Shown: piece by piece, positions 57,621-64,000 of the stretch | Layout: every line of letters begins with the position of its first letter | How positions within the stretch are numbered: the first letter of the stretch is position 1 | DNA from: Parapusillimonas granuli | Lineage (GTDB): Bacteria > Pseudomonadota > Gammaproteobacteria > Burkholderiales > Burkholderiaceae_B | NCBI RefSeq assembly: GCF_013416525.1 | Contig: NZ_JACCEM010000003.1 | Location: forward strand, 124,001-188,000 | Reading direction: 5' to 3' | Length of the DNA: 64,000 nucleotides | Made by a program: the position numbers and the translations under genes | Notes under the pieces: model-generated | What the model was told of the DNA's origin: nothing | What the model saw: only the letters and a program-made list of their open reading frames with translations | The model's database searches: none

Positions 57621-58415
57621 ATGCAAAACGTCCATTCCTCCACTCCTGATTCTTCCGGCACCGACGCCGGCCGCCAGGCAGGCGCCAGCACGCATTTCGG
57701 CTTCAAGACGGTGAGCGAGCAAGAAAAGGCAAGCAAGGTCGCCGAGGTCTTTCATTCCGTCGCCGGCCGCTACGACCTCATGAACGATCTCATGTCGGCC
57801 GGGCTGCATCGCGTCTGGAAGGCGTTCACCATAGGCCGTGCCGGCATCCGGCCGGGCATGAAGGTGCTGGACATCGCCGGCGGCACGGGCGACCTGGCAC
57901 GCGCATTCGCCAAGCGGGCGGGGCCCCAGGGCGAAGTCTGGCTGACCGACATCAACGGTTCCATGCTGCGCGTCGGGCGCGACCGCCTGACGGACGACGG
58001 CCTGCTGCTGCCCATGGCGGTGTGCGACGCCGAAAAGCTGCCCTTTCCGTCAGGGTATTTCGACCGGGTCAGCGTGGCTTTCGGGCTGCGCAACATGACC
58101 CACAAGGATCGCGCGCTGGCCGAAATGCGGCGCGTGCTGAAACCGGGCGGCAAGCTGCTCGTGCTCGAATTCTCGCGCATCGCCAAGCCCCTGTCGCCCG
58201 CCTACGACTGGTATTCCTTCAACGTCCTGCCCTGGCTGGGCAAGAAGGTGGCGGGCGACGAGGCCAGCTACCGCTACCTGGCGGAATCGATACGCATGCA
58301 TCCAGATCAGGAAACGCTGGCCGGCATGCTGGCCGACGCCGGCCTGTCGCGGGTGCGGTATTTCAATCTCAGCGCCGGCCTGGTCGCGCTGCACGAGGGC
58401 GTCAACCTGGCTTGA
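57621..58415 (+). CDS. ubiE: Ubiquinone/menaquinone biosynthesis C-methyltransferase UbiE
   Basis: The 264-residue enzyme methylates the quinone ring with SAM. SAM-binding motif I is [35 protein letters not shown] is the UbiE signature, and [14 protein letters not shown] is motif III. The N-terminus has about 25 extra low-complexity residues before the [11 protein letters not shown] start typical of the family. AGGAA lies three bases before the ATG. A probable terminator follows, so it is likely transcribed separately from the Tim44 and ubiJ/ubiB genes. Confidence 0.96.
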   Translation: MQNVHSSTPDSSGTDAGRQAGASTHFGFKTVSEQEKASKVAEVFHSVAGRYDLMNDLMSAGLHRVWKAFTIGRAGIRPGMKVLDIAGGTGDLARAFAKRAGPQGEVWLTDINGSMLRVGRDRLTDDGLLLPMAVCDAEKLPFPSGYFDRVSVAFGLRNMTHKDRALAEMRRVLKPGGKLLVLEFSRIAKPLSPAYDWYSFNVLPWLGKKVAGDEASYRYLAESIRMHPDQETLAGMLADAGLSRVRYFNLSAGLVALHEGVNLA

Positions 58416-58429
58416 TGCCTGCCCGGCGC

Positions 58430-58476
58430 CGTTCATGTCTTCTTCAGGTTTTTTCGCGGGAACATGAACGTTTTTT
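58430..58476 (+). terminator. Probable intrinsic terminator after ubiE
   Basis: A perfect nine-base inverted repeat, CGTTCATGT (58430-58438) with ACATGAACG (58462-58470), is followed directly by six T residues (58471-58476). The loop is long, 23 bases. The position, 15 bases after the ubiE stop, suits a Rho-independent terminator. Confidence 0.65.
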
Positions 58477-58624
58477 AACACCACATGTCTTACTTTATGC
58501 TAATGTTCAGCTTCCAGTAAGTATTGTGGCGTTCATGCGCTATGCGGCCGCCACATCGTGTTCAGATAAAGAAATAAGCGGCGGCGGGCCGGCCGGCTCG
58601 CTGCCCCTTCAAGGAGATCACCAG

Positions 58625-59644
58625 ATGTCTAAACGTATTTCTCGGCTGCTTGCCATCGCCATGCTGACGATATCCGCCGGCGCGATGCTCTCGGTGTCCT
58701 TCGACGCCGAAGCGCGCAGGGCGGGCGGCGGCAAAAGCCTGGGACGCCAGTCGACCAACGTTACCCAGCAGCGCCAGGCCGTGACGCCGCCGGCGGCAAC
58801 GACCACCAATCGCGCCGCGGCGCCTGCGGCCGGCGCGGCCGCCACGGGCGCAGCCGCCGGTGCGGCGGCCAAGAGCGGCATGTCGCGCTGGCTGGGGCCC
58901 ATCGCCGGGATCGCAGCGGGCCTGGGCATCGCCGCGCTGCTGTCCAGCATGGGCCTGTCGGGCGCCTTCCTGGAAATGATGTCCAGCCTGCTGCTGATCG
59001 CCTTGCTGGTCTTCGGCGTCATCTTCATCGTGCGCAGGTTGCGCGGGGGCGCGGCGCGCCCCGCCATGCAGCAGGCGGGCGGCGCGGGCAATCCCGGCGG
59101 AGCGCAGAACCTGTTCCGCCAGGCCGCCGGCGGCCAAGCCCATGGGCAGGCGCCCGCCCAGCAAGCCGGGGCCGGCGCTGCGGCGACCGGCGCTGCGGCG
59201 GCTGCCCCTGCGGCCGTCGCCGCAGCGGCGGTGCCCGCCGCTCCGGTGGACGACAAATGGTTCATCCCGGGCGACTTCGACACGTCCGCCTTCCTGGCCA
59301 ACGCCAAGGCGCAGTTCATCCAGATCCAGGCCATCTGGGACAGCGGCGACCTGGACCGCCTGCGTGAATACATGACCGACGACCTGGTCGCCGAAATCAA
59401 GCCCGAAATCCTTGCGCGCGAAGAAGGCAACGTCACGGAAGTCGTGCTGCTGAATGCCGAGCTGCTGGGCATCGAAGCCGTGTCAGGCGGCCACCTGGCC
59501 AGCGTGCGCTACTCGGGCATGCTGCGCGAAGCCAAGGGCGCCGAAGCCTTCCGCTTCGAAGAGGTCTGGAATCTTTACAAGGGCGAAGGCACGGGCTGGC
59601 TGCTGGCCGGCATCCAGCAGATTCCGGTCGAATACGCCAGCTGA
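58625..59644 (+). CDS. Tim44-like domain membrane protein
   Basis: The 339-residue protein has an N-terminal signal or anchor (LLAIAMLTISAGAML), an Ala/Gly/Pro-rich linker, a TM pair (about residues 78-145) and a C-terminal Tim44/TIM-like domain (about 205-338, FLANAKAQFIQIQAIWDSGDL). In proteobacteria such proteins are conserved near ubiquinone genes; their job is unclear, perhaps a membrane-bound chaperone or adaptor. AAGGAG lies nine bases before the ATG. The frame continues upstream as a shadow of ubiE. Confidence 0.9.
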   Translation: MSKRISRLLAIAMLTISAGAMLSVSFDAEARRAGGGKSLGRQSTNVTQQRQAVTPPAATTTNRAAAPAAGAAATGAAAGAAAKSGMSRWLGPIAGIAAGLGIAALLSSMGLSGAFLEMMSSLLLIALLVFGVIFIVRRLRGGAARPAMQQAGGAGNPGGAQNLFRQAAGGQAHGQAPAQQAGAGAAATGAAAAAPAAVAAAAVPAAPVDDKWFIPGDFDTSAFLANAKAQFIQIQAIWDSGDLDRLREYMTDDLVAEIKPEILAREEGNVTEVVLLNAELLGIEAVSGGHLASVRYSGMLREAKGAEAFRFEEVWNLYKGEGTGWLLAGIQQIPVEYAS

Positions 59645-59719
59645 CGCCCGGCGCGCGGGCGGGTCGTCCCCCCGCGCAAGAGTTCGTCCGGCGCCGGCCG
59701 GCTCCCATCGCGCATGGCG

Positions 59720-59753
59720 GCCCAGGGCCTGTCGACCTCGACGGGCCCTGGGC
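59720..59753 (+). terminator. Strong hairpin downstream of the Tim44-like gene (possible terminator)
   Basis: GCCCAGGGCC (59720-59729) pairs perfectly with GGCCCTGGGC (59744-59753). The inside can pair again as GTCGA-CC-TCGAC, making a nearly continuous stem. No T-tract follows, so it may act with Rho or be an RNA stabiliser instead of an intrinsic terminator. Confidence 0.45.
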
Positions 59754-59820
59754 GCCGCCGCGAAACCGGCTTGTGGCGCCGTTGCAGCTTGGGCACGGTG
59801 CGGCGGACCGTCCGCCGCGT

Positions 59821-59873
59821 ATAAAACCGTTAAACTTGGGCTCTGACAAAGTTCTGAACCATACCGGTTTTAT
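59821..59873. repeat. Interrupted inverted repeat upstream of ubiJ
   Basis: ATAAAACCG (59821-59829) and CGGTTTTAT (59865-59873) are perfect nine-base complements separated by 35 bases. The right arm ends 13 bases before the ubiJ ATG. It could form a leader hairpin that limits translation, or a regulator site. AT-rich bases between the arms include a promoter-like ACTTGGGCTCTGACAAAG stretch of uncertain value. Confidence 0.45.
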
Positions 59874-59886
59874 CGTGCACCTCGAC

Positions 59887-60528
59887 ATGTTTCCATTTTC
59901 CCTGCTTCCCGACCCGGCCTCCGTGCACGCGCGCATGCTCAACATGCTGTTGCGGCGGGAAGACTGGGCGCGCGAACGGCTGAGCCGGCACGCGGGAAAA
60001 ACGCTGCGCTTCGCCGTCGGCGCCTTCAAGACCGACTTGGCCCTGCAGTCCGAAGGCTACGTGCAGGCGACGGATCCGGCCGTGGTGCCCGACGTCGTGC
60101 TCACCATACCGGCCGCCCGCTTTGCGGAGCTTCCAGCGGCTTTGCGTTCCCGCGATCCCGCCGCGATCGCCGCCATCATGCACGTGCAGGGCGACGCCGG
60201 GCTCGCCCAGGTGGTGTCCGACCTGGCCCGCGATTTGCGCTGGGACGCCGAAGACGATTTGTCGCGCGTCGTGGGCGACGTCGCGGCCGCGCGCCTGATG
60301 GGCCTGGGGCGCGGCCTGGCCGGCGGCATGCAGCTCGCGGCGGCCAGGCTGGCCGGCAACGTCGGCGAATTCCTGACCGAAGAAAGCGGGCTGATGGCGA
60401 CCCGGCCCGCCTACGAGGACTGGGTGGTCCGGCTGCAGGAAATGCGCAAGCGGCTCGACCGCCTGGACGCCCGGGTGGGCGCCCTGTCCCCGCTTGCGGG
60501 GCCGGGCCTGAGAACGGGCGGCCGCTGA
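59887..60528 (+). CDS. ubiJ: Ubiquinone biosynthesis accessory factor UbiJ (SCP2 domain)
   Basis: The 213-residue protein begins [21 protein letters not shown] and carries an SCP2 sterol-carrier-like domain (about residues 30-125, [15 protein letters not shown] and [16 protein letters not shown]). It ends in a coiled-coil ([19 protein letters not shown]). UbiJ binds lipid ubiquinone intermediates within the cytosolic Ubi complex. The gene overlaps ubiB by one base (TGATG), the conserved ubiJ-ubiB pairing. A longer frame to 59773 covers the inverted repeat and lacks homology. Confidence 0.9.
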   Translation: MFPFSLLPDPASVHARMLNMLLRREDWARERLSRHAGKTLRFAVGAFKTDLALQSEGYVQATDPAVVPDVVLTIPAARFAELPAALRSRDPAAIAAIMHVQGDAGLAQVVSDLARDLRWDAEDDLSRVVGDVAAARLMGLGRGLAGGMQLAAARLAGNVGEFLTEESGLMATRPAYEDWVVRLQEMRKRLDRLDARVGALSPLAGPGLRTGGR

Positions 60529-62084
60529 TGTTCACCCTGCTGCGCCTGCTGAAGATCATCGTCGTCGCCCTGCGCTACAGGCTGGACGAACTCGTGCTGT
60601 CGGGGATCAAGCATCCCATCGCCTACACGCTGCTGCGCATCGTGCGCTTCGGCCGCCCGCCCAAGACGCCCCGCGGCGTGCGCTTGCGGCTTGCGCTCGA
60701 ATCCCTGGGGCCTATTTTCGTGAAGTTCGGGCAGGTTCTTTCCACCCGCCGGGATCTCATCCCGCTGGACGTCGCGATCGAGCTCGCCCTGCTGCAGGAC
60801 CGGGTCCCGCCGTTTCCCTCGGACCAGGCCGCCGCCGGCATCGAGGCGGCGCTGGGCGCGTCGCCCCATACTCTGTTCAAGCACTTCGAGGTCGACCCCG
60901 TGGCCTCGGCCTCCATCGCCCAGGTGCATTTCGCCGTGCTGCACGACGGGCGGGAAGTCGCCGTGAAGGTGTTGCGCCCCGGCATGCGCGACATCATCGA
61001 AAAAGACCTCGCGCTCATGCGCGTGCTGGCGGTCCTGATCGAACGCCTGGCCGCGGACGGCCGGCGCCTGAAGCCGCGCCAGGTCGTCGCCGAGTTTGAC
61101 AACTACCTGCACGACGAGCTGGACCTGATACGCGAAGCCTCGAACTGCAGCCAGCTGCGCCGGAATTTTTCACCCGAGACCGGGCGCGAGCACCTGCTGA
61201 TGGTGCCCGAGGTCGTCTGGGAATACTGCGCAACCACCGTCTTCACGATGGAGCGCATGAGCGGCATACCGGTCAGCCAGATCGAACGCCTGCGCGCCGC
61301 CAATATCGATACCAAGGAACTGGGCCGCGCCGGAGTGGAGATCTTCTTCACGCAAGTCTTCACCGACGGCTTCTTCCATGCCGACATGCACCCCGGCAAT
61401 ATCTTCGTTTCCGACCGCCCGGAAACGCTGGGCCGCTACATCGCGCTGGACTTCGGCATCGTCGGCTCGCTGTCCGAATTCGACAAGAACTACCTGGCGC
61501 AGAACTTCCTGGCGTTCTTCCGGCGCGACTACCACCGAGTCGCCCAGCTGCACATCGAGTCCGGATGGGTGCCTCCCAACACGCGCGAAGAAGAACTGGA
61601 AGGCGCCGTGCGCGCGGTCTGCGAGCCGTATTTCGACCGCCCCTTGTCCGAGATATCGCTGGGCCAGGTGCTGTTGCGCCTGTTCCAGACTTCCCGCCGC
61701 TTCAACGTCGAGATCCAGCCGCAGCTGGTCCTGCTGCAGAAAACGCTGTTGAACGTCGAAGGCATGGGCCGCGAACTCGATCCCAACCTGGATCTCTGGA
61801 AGACCGCCAAGCCCTACCTGGAGAAATGGATGCACGAGCGAGTGGGCCTAGCCGGCCTGCGCAAGCAGCTCGACAAGGAAGCCGCCCAGTGGTCGCAGCT
61901 GCTTCCGGAAATACCCCGGCTGGTTCACGCCCGCCTGAGCCGGCCCGACTACGGCCCTGCGTTAAACTTGGAGCTCACACGCCTGCGCAAGGCACAGGAG
62001 CAAAGCAATCGCTTGCTGATGCTGCTGTCCGTCATCGCCATGGCGGCTCTAGGTTTGGCTGTATGGGCATTGACCCAAAACTAG
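60528..62084 (+). CDS. ubiB: Ubiquinone biosynthesis kinase-like protein UbiB
   Basis: The 518-residue atypical kinase/ATPase of the ADCK/ABC1 family is required for ubiquinone synthesis. Its KxGQ motif is [19 protein letters not shown], the nucleotide-binding region includes [11 protein letters not shown] and VAVKVLRPG, the catalytic loop is [10 protein letters not shown] and the metal motif [10 protein letters not shown]-terminal TM helix ([20 protein letters not shown]) anchors it to the inner membrane. Length and motifs match UbiB closely. Confidence 0.96.
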   Translation: MFTLLRLLKIIVVALRYRLDELVLSGIKHPIAYTLLRIVRFGRPPKTPRGVRLRLALESLGPIFVKFGQVLSTRRDLIPLDVAIELALLQDRVPPFPSDQAAAGIEAALGASPHTLFKHFEVDPVASASIAQVHFAVLHDGREVAVKVLRPGMRDIIEKDLALMRVLAVLIERLAADGRRLKPRQVVAEFDNYLHDELDLIREASNCSQLRRNFSPETGREHLLMVPEVVWEYCATTVFTMERMSGIPVSQIERLRAANIDTKELGRAGVEIFFTQVFTDGFFHADMHPGNIFVSDRPETLGRYIALDFGIVGSLSEFDKNYLAQNFLAFFRRDYHRVAQLHIESGWVPPNTREEELEGAVRAVCEPYFDRPLSEISLGQVLLRLFQTSRRFNVEIQPQLVLLQKTLLNVEGMGRELDPNLDLWKTAKPYLEKWMHERVGLAGLRKQLDKEAAQWSQLLPEIPRLVHARLSRPDYGPALNLELTRLRKAQEQSNRLLMLLSVIAMAALGLAVWALTQN

Positions 62085-62124
62085 GCCACGCCGGGGCTGA
62101 CGCCCCGGCCGGCCGATCATCGCT

Positions 62125-62991
62125 ATGAGAGACCCCCACATGCTTTACCCTGAACTGTTCAAATCGATGGAAGCCGTGCGCTGGAACATGGGCACCGACA
62201 TCCCCTGGTCGGACTTCGATCCCGCGAAACTGAGCGACGAACAAGCCTACACCATCAAGATGAATGCCATCACCGAATGGGCGGCATTGCCGGCCACGGA
62301 AATGTTCCTGCGCGACAATCGCGACGACAGCGATTTCTGCGCCTTCATGTCGGTCTGGTTCTTCGAAGAGCAGAAACACTCGCTGGCCCTGATCGAATAC
62401 CTGCGCCGTTTCCGGCCCGAGCTCGTCCCGACCGAAGAAGAGTTGCACAAAGTCCGCTTTGAATTCGACCCGGCGCCCGCGCTCGAAACCCTGATGCTGC
62501 ACTTCTGCGGCGAAGTCCGCCTGAACCACTGGTACCGGCGCGCGTCCGATTGGCACACCGAGCCCGTCATCAAGGCCATCTACAAGATCATTGCGCAAGA
62601 CGAAGCCCGGCACGCCGGCGCCTACCTGCGCTACATGAAGCGCGCCCTGGTCCATCGCGGCAAGGAATTCGGCCACAATGCGCGCCTGGCGTTCTCCAAG
62701 ATCGGCGTCCTGATGGCGTCGGCACACAGAACGCCGCAGGCCCTGCACCCCACCAATCTGCACGTCAACAAGGACCTCTACCCGCAAGACACGGTGCAGT
62801 CGAAGCTGCCGTCGCCCGGCTGGCTCGAAAACTGGCTCGACAATCAAATCCAGTTCGACAACGAATGGGAAGGCAAGGTCAGCACGCGCATCCTGCACAA
62901 TATGTCCTTGTTGATGGACAGCACCTTCAATACGGTGCAGGACCTGAACCGCTACCGCAAGCAGCTCGCCAAGGGCCTGGTTCCCGCCTGA
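62125..62991 (+). CDS. Ferritin-like di-iron protein (acyl-ACP desaturase/AurF-like fold)
   Basis: The 288-residue helical protein has two di-iron carboxylate motifs, FFEEQKHSLAL and QDEARHAGAY. An extra N-terminal glutamate (TEWAALPATEMFL) could complete the site, as in ferritin-like oxygenases and plant acyl-ACP desaturases. It may oxidise an acyl or quinone substrate; its place between ubiB and rfaE2 does not settle this. Starts at 62125 and 62140 are both possible; the second has GAGAG upstream. No signal peptide. Confidence 0.82.
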   Translation: MRDPHMLYPELFKSMEAVRWNMGTDIPWSDFDPAKLSDEQAYTIKMNAITEWAALPATEMFLRDNRDDSDFCAFMSVWFFEEQKHSLALIEYLRRFRPELVPTEEELHKVRFEFDPAPALETLMLHFCGEVRLNHWYRRASDWHTEPVIKAIYKIIAQDEARHAGAYLRYMKRALVHRGKEFGHNARLAFSKIGVLMASAHRTPQALHPTNLHVNKDLYPQDTVQSKLPSPGWLENWLDNQIQFDNEWEGKVSTRILHNMSLLMDSTFNTVQDLNRYRKQLAKGLVPA

Positions 62992-63005
62992 GAGCGCCGC
63001 GCCGT

Positions 63006-63509
63006 ATGACGGTCCGTTTCGAAGCCAAGATCCTGTCCCGCGATGCATGCGTCGCCGCCGTGAAGAACGGCGCGCTGCCGCGACCCATCATCTTCACCAA
63101 CGGTGTGTTCGACATCCTGCACCGCGGCCATGCCAGCTATCTGGACGAGGCCGCGCAGCTGGGCGCCAGCCTGATCGTGGCGGTCAACACCGACGCGTCG
63201 GCGCGCCGCCTGGGCAAGGGCGCCGACCGCCCGCTCAATACCGAGGAGGACCGCGCGGCGCTGCTGGCGGCCCTGGCCAGCGTGACGGTGGTCACGTCGT
63301 TCGACGAGGACACGCCCCAGGCGCTGATCGAGGCTTTGCGGCCGGATGTCATCGTGAAGGGCGGCGACTACGATATGGAAAGCCTGCCGGAAACGGCCAG
63401 TGTCAAGGCCTGGGGAGGCAGGGCGGTCGCGATTCCGTTTCGGCATCAGCGGTCGACGACGGCGCTGGTGCGGAAGATCCGCGGGGGGGATCAGCCACCG
63501 GGCGGCTGA
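63006..63509 (+). CDS. rfaE2: D-glycero-beta-D-manno-heptose 1-phosphate adenylyltransferase (RfaE2)
   Basis: The 167-residue enzyme is the nucleotidyltransferase half of the bifunctional HldE of enteric bacteria, here a separate protein. FTNGVFDILHRGHASYLDEA holds the HxGH motif, and the C-terminal pattern is KGGDYDMESLPET followed by PFRHQRSTTALVRKIR. It makes ADP-heptose for the LPS core. The ATG at 63006 lies 14 bases after the previous stop. It is convergent with tolC. Confidence 0.94.
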   Translation: MTVRFEAKILSRDACVAAVKNGALPRPIIFTNGVFDILHRGHASYLDEAAQLGASLIVAVNTDASARRLGKGADRPLNTEEDRAALLAALASVTVVTSFDEDTPQALIEALRPDVIVKGGDYDMESLPETASVKAWGGRAVAIPFRHQRSTTALVRKIRGGDQPPGG

Positions 63510-63529
63510 GCGGGGGCTTCCCCCGCGCT
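63509..63529. terminator. Hairpin between convergent rfaE2 and tolC (possible terminator)
   Basis: AGCGGGGG-CTTC-CCCGCGCT forms a short stem (63509-63529) that reads nearly the same on both strands. It sits between the two convergent stops. There is no T-tract, so bidirectional termination is only a possibility. Confidence 0.4.
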
Positions 63530-63537
63530 GGAAGCGC

Positions 63538-64000
63538 TCAGGACGCCTTGGCCTTGCCGGCGGGCGTGGTCAGCAGCCGGTTGACGGCCATGATGTCGTT
63601 TTCCGTGAGTATCCCCGTGCTGGCCTTCAGGCGCAGACTGCTCATCAGCGTATCGTAGCGCGCCCTGGCCAGGCTGCGCTGCGTTTCGTACAGCTGTTGC
63701 TGCGCATTGAGCACGTCGATGTTGATCCGGACGCCGACCTCGTAGCCCGTCTGGTTGGCCTGCAGCGACGACAGGCTGGATTTCTCGGCGGCACGCAGCG
63801 CCTGGACCTGGGCCAGGCCCGATGTCACCCCCGAAAAATGCCGCTGCGTCGACTGCACCGCCTCGCGCTTGGCGTTTTCGAGCTCATAGCGCGCTTGCTG
63901 CAGGCGGGAAGTCTGTTCGCGCACCACCGAAGAGATCTCGCCGCCGGAGAAAATCGGAATCGTGACGCGCAAGCCCACCGAACTGTCCAGCGAACGCGGG
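63538..64000 (-). CDS. tolC: TolC-family outer membrane efflux protein, C-terminal part (cut by window edge)
   Basis: About 153 C-terminal residues are present, and the frame stays open to the window edge (PRSLDSSVGLRVTIPIFSGG). The pattern of GLRVTIPIFSGGE, long amphipathic helices (SSVVREQTSRLQQARYE) and YEVGVRINIDVLNAQQQLYE is diagnostic of the second TolC repeat, an outer-membrane channel for type I secretion and efflux. Such a channel is one candidate for export past the outer membrane of the lipopeptide made upstream, but nothing here links the two. Confidence 0.88.
   Translation of the reverse strand, partial: PRSLDSSVGLRVTIPIFSGGEISSVVREQTSRLQQARYELENAKREAVQSTQRHFSGVTSGLAQVQALRAAEKSSLSSLQANQTGYEVGVRINIDVLNAQQQLYETQRSLARARYDTLMSSLRLKASTGILTENDIMAVNRLLTTPAGKAKAS

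Noticed and set aside
59828-61971. A 12-base sequence (CGTTAAACTTGG) occurring before ubiJ and inside ubiB
   Set aside because: Many chance 12-base repeats are expected in 64 kb; the ubiB copy is ordinary coding sequence.
1-64000. Insertion sequences, integrase, tRNA or attachment site marking cluster transfer
   Set aside because: No transposase or integrase motifs, tRNA genes or flanking direct repeats were found by eye; any transfer would have to be shown by comparison.
1-64000. CRISPR array or tandem repeats
   Set aside because: No regularly spaced direct repeats were seen.

Overview
This is GC-rich chromosomal DNA of a betaproteobacterium, most likely an Alcaligenaceae member close to Bordetella or Achromobacter. 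The signs are a Bug-type periplasmic receptor, a DUF3683-fused FAD/Fe-S oxidase, and the housekeeping genes kdsD, apt, ilvA, phoRB, ubiE, ubiJ, ubiB, rfaE2 and tolC. No rRNA, tRNA, CRISPR array or insertion sequence was found. No gene-free stretch exceeds 300 bases.

Layout: (1) 1-8.5 kb, housekeeping and metabolism: kdsD (partial), apt, a giant FAD/Fe-S oxidoreductase, a DedA/YqaA membrane protein, ilvA and a GCS2-type carboxylate-amine ligase. (2) 8.5-14.6 kb, a minus-strand catabolic operon (CoA ligase, Bug receptor, SMP-30 lactonase, thiolase-like protein, DUF35 protein) with a divergent LysR regulator. (3) 14.7-23.8 kb, a signalling block: a periplasmic binding protein coupled to a membrane SpoIIE/PP2C phosphatase, an MFS protein with large extracytoplasmic loops, and an NCS2 permease - RsbW-type kinase - alanine racemase operon. 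(4) 24-52.8 kb, a lipopeptide biosynthetic gene cluster. (5) 52.8-55.4 kb, a STAS anti-anti-sigma gene, pxpBC and a VOC protein. (6) 55.4-64 kb, phoR/phoB, ubiE, a Tim44-like protein, ubiJ/ubiB, a di-iron ferritin-like protein, rfaE2 and tolC (partial).

The cluster reads as a mycosubtilin/iturin-like logic in a Gram-negative. A fatty-acyl-AMP ligase fused to an ACP loads a fatty acid. A 3031-residue hybrid (KS-AT-ACP-aminotransferase-C-A-T-E) extends it with malonate, transaminates the beta-keto group to a beta-amino acyl chain, and adds a residue predicted to be Asp and epimerised. The opposite-strand NRPS genes add a second residue (pocket not recognised) and a third (Val-like pocket). The chain then reaches a terminal C-T-TE block that lacks its own adenylation domain and follows a decayed epimerisation domain. 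Accessory genes are an Sfp-type phosphopantetheinyl transferase, a type II thioesterase, an ABC exporter with a cyclic-nucleotide-binding-like domain, a PhyH dioxygenase, an ABM-fold protein and a GT9-like glycosyltransferase. The two arms diverge from an AT-rich promoter region near 36.5 kb.

The most striking feature is that the parts of an RsbU/RsbW/RsbV-like partner switch bracket the cluster. The phosphatase and kinase lie on its left. The STAS antagonist is translationally overlapped with the last gene of the biosynthetic operon on its right. Either the cluster inserted into an older signalling locus, or partner switching controls the lipopeptide. Sequence alone cannot decide which.
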